A stretch of DNA of 64,000 nt from Schistocephalus solidus. Its lineage: Eukaryota; Platyhelminthes; Cestoda; Diphyllobothriidea; Diphyllobothriidae. Under the pieces are notes generated by a model. The model was given only the letters and a program-made list of their open reading frames with translations. It had not been told where the DNA came from and did not search any database. Where the stretch lies: contig WEDG01004976.1 in NCBI GenBank assembly GCA_017591395.1, forward strand, positions 1-64,000, in the 5' to 3' direction. Of this stretch, positions 57,155 through 64,000 are shown in pieces; positions within the stretch are counted from its first letter, which is position 1; each line of letters begins with the position of its first letter. Both the position numbers and the translations under genes were made by a program.

Positions 57155-60100
57155 TCAAGAGGGCCACTTAAATTCCCGATGTTCCTTTCTCCGATTCATA
57201 GAGAAAGCAACGCATAAAAGTTGAGGAGAATACAAAGTTAATAGAATCAGTGTTAAGATAAATGAGCAGACTTCGCTAGAATGCAGATAGACACGTTCAC
57301 AACCTAATTTCAATAGGCAAGTAAGTCCGAAGAAAGCTATGCCTAGAAGCAAAAATAGAGAGCGTTTACATGTGGAGTAAACAGGAGGACGTATAATAAG
57401 TGCAGAATTTGTAAGGTTATAAGGAAGACAAACGGGGGTAATGACAGGAAGCTTGGGGAGATTTGAGGTATTATTAAGTCGAAAAAGGAGACAAAAACCT
57501 TCTTTCAGTCTCCTGACACCCAAAGAAATTTTAGCTTCGTCAGCATGCATCTGGTTGAGTAGGAAGCTATGGAAAGAGTGGGATACAGGAGATTTTTGTG
57601 AAATGATTTTTAACGTCTTCAATTTTTGAACGGCTACATTCGTTCATTAAACCGAAGAAAGGACAGCAAAATTCAAGAATAAGAAGTACAAACCTACAAT
57701 AATTTCTTAATTTTATTTCATAAAGGTAGAAATTATAAGTAATGAAGCCGTAAATCTGAGCAGCTTTGACCGTTATTCTATCGGCATCAGGCGAAAGATT
57801 TAAGTCCTTGATGGTGGAACATTCAGTCTTAAGCAACCTTTAAAATAACAGTTAGTGGCAGCCTTACAGGCCCAAAAGTCATTAAGCGACACTTAGAATG
57901 TTTGAACTCCATTAGCCATGTGGAGCTCCACGCCGAAAGAGCGTCTAAGTCCGAATGAATTTTTTCTAGGCATCGTTCGACTGCAGAGTTAGAGAAGAAA
58001 TAAACGCATTTAAGGTCATCAGCATAAATATAAGATTGAGAATGTTTAACTATCGATAAACTATCATTTATGTAAATTAAGAACAACAAAGGACCTAACA
58101 CCGTACATTGAAGGACACCAATCACAATCGGGGTAGCGCTTGAGTATGACGACCCCACTAAAAAATTTTGTTTTCGATCAGATAGGTATGATCTAATAAA
58201 GTCAGTAAGGGGAAGACAAATTCCTATAGCCTCTAGTTTAGATAGAATTTCTATAGGGGACACATTATTGAATGCCATACTAAGATCAAAATAGATAACA
58301 ACTACAGAAAGATGCTCATTAGGAAGAGAGGTTAGTTGATTTAGAAAATACAGGTGGCAGGTTTCATAAGAGCGGTCCGGTAAAAAGCCATTTTGGCAGG
58401 AGTTAAGAATTTGATTAATCATGCAAAAATCCATTATTTGTTTTGCAATTAGTTTTAAGAAGATTTTAGCAAGAGAGGGCTTTTTATGAACACAGCGATA
58501 GTTATGAATGTCAGAGTGGGAACGAGATTTAAACACTGGTATTATAATAGAAGTTTTCCAATAATCTGGTAAGAAACCGTTGTCGAGCAATACTGAGAAT
58601 AATTTGCTAAGTGAAGGTGGAAAATCTCTTAACTGTTTAATAAGTGAGGTTGGAATGTTATCACTTCCAATCAAGTGTGAATCTTTTAGGTGAGATATTT
58701 CTTTTTTGCATACTTGAAGGCCAGAAATTAATGGTTTTTAGGTGTGAATTAGAATTTGAGAGCAGAAGAATCAAGGGAGTGAGACTAGTTTCAATGGTAA
58801 AGTGGTTGGCAAAAAATGAATTTAACAATTCTGCTTTGCCCATATCGACTGTAACAAAAATATCGTTGCAGGCAATTAACGGCGGTGTTATATTCAGACG
58901 CTTAGCCGATGGCCGCACAGATTTGGATGAATTGGCATCACTAAGTGCCCGAGACTCCCTATGCCTATCTCACGCGGTCCTTATTTGCAATGCTTATTCA
59001 AATATTTGTGCAATCCTTAAGTGAACTAAGAAAGAGCATGTAGACGGATTTTTAAGTTGCTTTCATAATTTTTAAAGTCTGTTTTGGATAAAATTTGGAA
59101 CAGAAGAAGAAGCTGTATTGGAATTAAAAATCTTAGGCAGGATTAAAGCCTGGTTTTTTTCTGTAAGGTTCTGCAATAGCTAATGGAAAAAGTTTTGATC
59201 GTTGATTGAAAATATGCTATGCCAATCTAGAGTGATTACGAAATTATTAATTAATTCATAGTGTTTGTGAGCAAAGTCGAGTTTATTGCATTTTACCTCA
59301 GGCTTTGCAGAAAAGAAGACTGGAAAACAACAATGAATTAGTGCGTGATCACTTGTAAATAGATCACGATGGAAATCCATAAAGAGAGGGTTGACATCAT
59401 TTGTAAAAATTAAATCATAAATGCTGCCGTTTCTAGTCATTGAACTAAACAGTTGGGACAATTTCGAAATGTTTATAGTATCGACCAAATTGTTAAGCTT
59501 TTGCGGGGAGAAAATTTGCATGTCAGTCAATGTCTAGCAGATTAAAATCACCCCAACGATTATTTCGACCTCAAATTGAGTCTCTGTAACTTTTTCAAAT
59601 AGTTCACAGAGCTCGTTTTCATTGTCAAAATAACACGGAGGATTATAAACACAGCCAAATACCACTTTTTTATTGGGCGGGAAGATGACATTTCCAGAAA
59701 AGAACGAAATGCTCAGCTGAAAAGAGAAATGTACAAGGGAAAACTTAATATAAAGAAGGCAACCACTGCCATGATTTTCAGAACGGTCTTGGAGGTACAA
59801 ATTTAAAATTATCTATAGCAAGCGTCGAGTCGGAAATAAGAGAGTGAGCTCACGATTCCGTAATGCACAGCACATCTGGATCAAGCTCAAACGCTACTGA
59901 TATAAGCTCAACCATCTTATTTACAACTGCTCTCGCATTGAGTGAAACTAAACTGCGCGTATTCCTAATCTGCAGGTTACGCCCATCAGTATTTATAAAA
60001 AAAGGAAGATTTAGTGGCAGAGAAGAAAACTGGAGAGAAGAAACAAAAGGTGGGGACGAATTGCTCTGGTCAACAAGTTGTCGAAGTTTTTCTGTTAAAA

Positions 60101-60240
60101 TAAGTGAGATTATTTTACAACGGCATATTTGGATGAAACCCCTGGAAGGGAAGGCTATATTGTGGCGTGGGAAAGATATGAAGTGGCATAGAAATGAGAT
60201 TTTGAGAGAAGTTAGCATACATTGGTGGAAAACGTGCATT
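57155..60240 (-). pseudogene. LINE family 3, nearly complete ORF2
   Basis: Endonuclease and reverse transcriptase on the minus strand. The start has VSLNARAVVNKMVELISVAF then DPDVLCITES (59850-59960), followed by GCVYNPPCYFDNENELCELF (59534-59800) and, across a one-base shift near 59530, a GDFNLLDI box and YDLIFTNDVNPLF. Then the RT: SDNIPTSLIKQL, DYWKTSIIIPVFKSRSHSDI, KKPSLAKIFLKLIAKQI, YFDLSMAFNNVSP (first Asp), LQCTVLGPLLFLIYIND and SYIYADDLKCVYFF (intact YADD), all in the 282-codon frame at 57829-58674. The C-terminus continues at 57155-57836. Only about three shifts are needed to read it, so it is younger than its neighbours. In LQCTVLGPLLF, Gln-Cys replaces the usual Gln-Gly. Confidence 0.85.
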
Positions 60241-60700
60241 TGAAAAGGAATAAATGATTTTGAAAAACGTTTTAATATAATAAGAAGACTTAATTATTTG
60301 GTGATTTTGGATAATTTTTGGGTTGTGAAAAATGCTAACGTGAGCGTTTGCATCTGTTGTAAATGCTGAGGTGTAAGCAAGTTTCCCATTTGTAATAACA
60401 TTACTGATTTGACGCCTGCCTTAGTAAATGACTCAGATTTACTGGGGGTTTTCTTAGGTTTACTAGATTTGACCGCTATAGCAAGCAAAATCTTTTACGT
60501 AACGAGTTAAGACGGAAAATAGAAAAAGCGAAGAGGCTATGCAGGATGAAAAATTATCTCAACTGGTATAGCAACTATTGGAAATTATTTTTCACTGGTA
60601 ATAAGGTATACTTAAAAATTTCAACACTTTTTCTAGAATAAATCCTTAGATTCCGTCCTTTTTGCGTAAATCTGCACGAATTTTTATGAGGCTATGTCGG
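60241..60700 (-). other. Possible 5' region of LINE family 3
   Basis: A short Lys and Ser-rich frame (60294-60488, SSKPKKTPSKSESFTKAGVK) could be the end of an ORF1, which is often basic, but no conserved motif is visible. Confidence 0.35.
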
Positions 60701-60755
60701 GTGAAACAGTTTAAATCCGTGTATTTCTCCCTATTATTTAATACAATAACTGCAG

Positions 60756-60952
60756 GTGTGTGCAGTTGACGAAAAGTTAGAAAGACAAAACATATTGTCA
60801 ACAATTAAGTTAATAGTTACGACAGGAAACGAAAAAATCTATATAAAATTCCAGAATTCACTTATCGTCGAATTTCAACCAACCGCCTCCGACCTTGACC
60901 TTTTTACAACCCTGATGATGGTCTCAGGGATATTTTGATGATCATGGTAAGT
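60756..60952 (+). other. Candidate unidentified exon
   Basis: Bounded by an acceptor-like caataactgcag and a good donor (atcatg then GTAAGT). The frame with DEKLERQNILSTIKLIVTTG, NEKIYIKFQNSLIVEFQPTA and SDLDLFTTLMMVSGIF is open for 60 codons but ends in TGA just before the donor. Unlike the surrounding sequence it is not a LINE domain. It may be a host exon, the coding end plus UTR, or chance. Confidence 0.3.
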
Positions 60953-61022
60953 TCTGATATTTGTTTGTTAGCTTATCGGTGGACTATGCAGTCCGCAAGG
61001 TCGCATCTAGGTTATGATCTCC

Positions 61023-61237
61023 TGACCTTTACTCTGCCCTCTCCGTTTCGACCCCGTTGTCTACGATGAGTTCTTCCTGTCTCACCTCCATGATGGTTAC
61101 AAACAGTAGCTCTGGCTGTTATTTGATCTATTCCACGACAAGGAGTGGTGGGAACCCTTATACGTTGTCAGCAACATCACAGTACTATCCCACTGCATCG
61201 TTCCAATCTCATTATCTCTAGCTATTATTTCTTTAGG
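61023..61237 (+). other. Candidate unidentified exon, two readable frames
   Basis: Ends at a strong donor (ctttag then GTAAGC). One frame gives FDPVVYDEFFLSHLHDGYKQ, a TAG, then LWLLFDLFHDKEWWEPLYVV and SNITVLSHCIVPISLSLAII, which looks like a membrane segment. Another frame gives a Ser/Thr-rich reading that stops near 61220. No family recognised. It is probably the partner of 60756-60952 if either is real. Confidence 0.3.
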
Positions 61238-61479
61238 TAAGCAGTATTTTTCTCCTAGTTGTTCTTTTTAAATTTGCGGCTCATCGATCTCCACCCCCAA
61301 TTCAACCGTCAGAGTTTTTTTCACTGATTATTTCCTAGTCCACTTTATATTCCAAAGGTTGTTGACAATTGTTTTAAAAATGTGAAATCGTTGTGAATTG
61401 GTTGTGCCTACCATACCACTCATTTCTGCTGTTCCTATGGCTGTTCACACAGAGCAGCAATTATCCACTTTGAATTTCA

Positions 61480-62390
61480 ATTCAATTCAATTCAATTTAT
61501 TGAGGGAAATAGACATGGGCCTTTGAATACCCTATTTGTAACGTAAAATTAAGTGCGGTATACAGGGAAACCGTGTGGGTTGCAAAGGTACAAAAGATGG
61601 TCATAAAATATGACAAGTGGTGCACGACTCTCGGGGGTTAAGCTAAATTCCTCATCGCTCAGGCTCGTTTTGGAACATAAAACTGTCAAGGTTCCTTTTA
61701 AAGCTTTCCAGCGATGGTGACATCACAACGTCTTCAGGGAGGGCATTCCATGGTTTAACAACTCTGACAGAGAAGGAGAACTTGCGCACATCCAGTCTCG
61801 CCTGCTGGACACGCAGTTTCAATGGGTGACCTCGGAGATGGGTCGTGGCGGCAAATTCAAAGAAGTCCGAGAATTCCAGGCAACAATCCAATCCCTTCAC
61901 AATGCGGAATGTCTGCAGAAGCTCACCACGCATTTGCCTATAACTCAAATGGAACAGATTAAGTTTCATTAGGCGGGTTGGATATGGCAAGGAGCTTTGA
62001 CTTCTAACCATTTTGGTGGCTTTCCTCTCTACTCTTTCGAGGCAGTTCTGATCTTGAACTGTCCAGGGTTTCCAGGCTTGCATAGCATATTCCAAATGCG
62101 GCCTAATGAATGTTTCAAAAGTCTTAACGAAGAGATCTTCATCAAAAATCCAAAAAGGCTCGTCTGATGGCATTTCAACACCGCAATTGCGCTCTTCGCC
62201 ACTTTCGAGCAGTGAGACGATGGTTTTAAGGTGGTGGTCGTCAGCACACCAAGGTCCTTTTGGGTTTCCACATCTTTTAAGGCATCACCGTTGAGAAAGT
62301 TACTTCTACTTTCGGCAGATCCAGATGGGTTGCCTAAGCGAAGTATTGTACACTTATCGACGTTAAAACCATGATAATACGTTTGTAATG
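61480..62390 (-). pseudogene. CR1/Jockey-like LINE, 5'-truncated copy
   Basis: The minus strand reads ETQKDLGVLTTTTLKPSSHC then SKVAKSAIAVLKCH (62170-62271), and in the next frame FETFIRPHLEYAMQAWKPWT, CLERVERKATKMVRS, PTRLMKLNLFHLSYRQMRGE, TTHLRGHPLKLRV and WNALPEDVVMSPSLESFKRN (61652-62173). That is the thumb and C-terminal part of ORF2 of the family at 46780-49530. The 3' tail has a pentanucleotide repeat (aattg)n at 61483-61500 and the tatttccctcaataaattga end. The catalytic part is missing. One frameshift near 62150. Confidence 0.85.
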
Positions 62391-62640
62391 ATGGGGCCCT
62401 CTGTGCCTTTCATACGCAATTTATTTATTTATAATGTCTTGAGTAGGCTGCAAAGTCTCACGAGCGCCAGGTATATCTCCTCCCGATGACCATATTACTC
62501 AAGGATGTAGGGGAGACTGTAAGCTTCGCCTTTTGCAAGTTTCTTCCAGGATATCGTACAGTAATATTCAGGATTTTGGTTATCTTAATAGATAAAAGGG
62601 GTTGATAATTATAAATGTATGCTTAAAAGGACTAATACTG
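62391..62640. other. Short unique stretch between LINE tails
   Basis: No coding or repeat signal recognised. Confidence 0.3.
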
Positions 62641-63120
62641 CATCTAGTTAGTTCAGTTCTTCAGTATAGTTCAATATATTTAAGGGTAATAGGTATTGCC
62701 TTTGAAGACCCTATTAATAAAAAAATGTAACTGCAAAATTACAGTCGAAATGCACGTCATTGCAAAGTAGTGAATAACATATTCAATTAGAAAGCAAATT
62801 GTTTTAACAGACGAGTCTGGGCACAGATTCGGTGATTACTTATGTCAAATATAGATATCACCGTTATCTGTATGTATGTGCAAAGCTTTGTATGATGAAG
62901 CAGTTCCTTCCTGTAAGAAGGAACGGTAATGGTCAAGCGCATATAAATACAGTATGTGTTCGAGTGTGGCAGTCGTGTCCGCCCGTATGACGTCCTCTGG
63001 CAGTTCGATCCAGGCACTGTTAACTCGCCGCAAAAACGAAGGGCGACGAACATCCAGGTTGGATAAGGCTCATCGAAGATATTGCAGTTAAAACACACAT
63101 GTAACTATAAATTAGTGAGT
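62641..63120 (-). pseudogene. LINE 3' tail, truncated copy
   Basis: The minus strand reads LDVRRPSFLRRVNSAWIELP then EDVIRADTTATLEHILYLYA and LDHYRSFLQEGTASSYKALH, the final part of ORF2 of the same LINE group. It is followed by a 3' tail (gggtcttcaaaggcaatacc) like the one at 61520-61535. It is a partial duplicate of the tail of the next copy. Confidence 0.75.
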
Positions 63121-64000
63121 AACATAGTTACATAGTAAGAAAATAGTTTTTTAACACTGAGATCTAGGCACAGTCATCCTGAAGGATCGAAGATTACCTA
63201 TATCCCCGTTATCTGTGGGTGTTTGCGAAGCTTTTATGTGATGTAGCAGTGCCTTCCTGGAAGAATGAACGGTATTTTTCAAGCAAATATAAATCCAGTT
63301 TATGTTTGAATGTGTCTGTCATGTCCGACCCTATGACGCTTTCTGGGAGTCCGCTCCAGGCACCGACAACTCGCTGCGAAAATGAATGGCGACGAACATC
63401 GAGGTGGGATAAGGTTTCTTAAAGTTTCAGTGAATTCCCATGCAGGTTAGTTGTTGTGGCAAATGAAAAAAATTCTTCGAAGTGTAGAGCACATTCCTGA
63501 ATCCTTACATGCTAGTATGTCTGTATGAGATCCCCTCGAATCTGCCTGTACTCAAGAGGGAAAAGGTTAAGGGCATCAAGTCTGCATTTGAATGATAAAG
63601 AACTTAGACCCTTAACGACTTTTTGTGCCCTCCTTTGAACCCTTTCCAGCAGTTTGTAATCTTTTTTTCAGCCACGGTCACCACACCTGAACACTCATAT
63701 TCCAGGTGCGAACGAATAAACGTCCCGTATATTTTTCCAAATATATCCTTATCGATGTCAACGAAAGTTCTTTAATGGCAAACAGAACATTTGAAGCCTT
63801 TTTGGCTACCCTAACACATTGAGCGGAGGGCTTGAGAGGAGACAAGATGGTGATTCCCAAGTCCTTTTGTTCGGATACATCTGACTGGCACCTTCCATCA
63901 AGGTCGTATTGATGGGAGTCGCCCATCGTGATTGTCTTCTTTGTTTTGAGCCGTAGTGCGACACATTTCTCAAAGTTGAACTTCATCTGCCATTAATCGG
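63121..64000 (-). pseudogene. LINE ORF2 C-terminal copy, runs off the window
   Basis: From the right edge: MKFNFEKCVALRLKTKKTIT, EQKDLGITILSPLKPSAQCV and RVAKKASNVLFAIKELSLTS (63678-63986), then after shifts a [17 protein letters not shown] segment, [42 protein letters not shown] and YRSFFQEGTATSHKSF (about 63220-63560). Same LINE group as 46780-49530 and 61480-62390. The catalytic part would lie beyond 64000, so completeness cannot be judged. Confidence 0.8.

Overview
This is eukaryotic, repeat-rich animal DNA. Genes are split by canonical GT-AG introns, Pol III units end in T-runs, and several kinds of retrotransposon and DNA transposon are present. The mix (RTE-like and CR1/Jockey-like LINEs, mariner, EnSpm/CACTA-like DNA transposons, tRNA-derived SINEs), with very short introns next to multi-kilobase ones, fits a parasitic flatworm, most likely a tapeworm. 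That assignment is inference from family resemblance, not a database result.

Left half (about 5.3-33.1 kb): one host gene dominates on the minus strand. It is a ZDHHC5/8-type palmitoyl-acyltransferase spread over at least eleven exons and about 28 kb. Exons at 32.1-33.1 kb carry the membrane segments and the DHHC cysteine-rich domain. The TTxE-motif exon is at 28.9 kb and the juxtamembrane exon at 25.4 kb. Long low-complexity cytoplasmic-tail exons lie at 20.3, 19.5, 17.5, 12.4 and 5.6 kb. All internal exon junctions I propose agree in reading phase. The introns are full of repeats: tRNA-derived SINEs, a dispersed G-rich repeat (here called R1), long inverted-repeat (foldback) elements, one with telomere-like inner repeats, and remnants of an RTE-like LINE and a Ty3/gypsy reverse transcriptase. 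A dead mariner lies at 0.4-1.2 kb.

Middle (37.7-44.8 kb): a decayed DNA transposon, probably EnSpm/CACTA-like, carries a broken transposase followed by a second spliced ORF resembling the DUF4806 proteins that accompany such transposases. A tandem array of seven near-identical tRNA-like genes (period 305-310 bp) sits between the first and second exons of that second ORF. The tRNA-like units have perfect Pol III boxes, a long variable arm and an odd anticodon arm, and they are the most unusual thing in the window.

Right (44.9-64.0 kb): a LINE graveyard. It holds a near full-length plus-strand element (ORF1 and ORF2), a short element whose endonuclease and reverse transcriptase are fused by deletion, two same-direction minus-strand copies of a second family, a nearly complete minus-strand copy of a third, and several 5'-truncated tails. 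All are interrupted by stops and frameshifts. A possible host exon pair lies at about 60.7-61.2 kb. I saw no CRISPR array, rRNA or bacterial-type operon.
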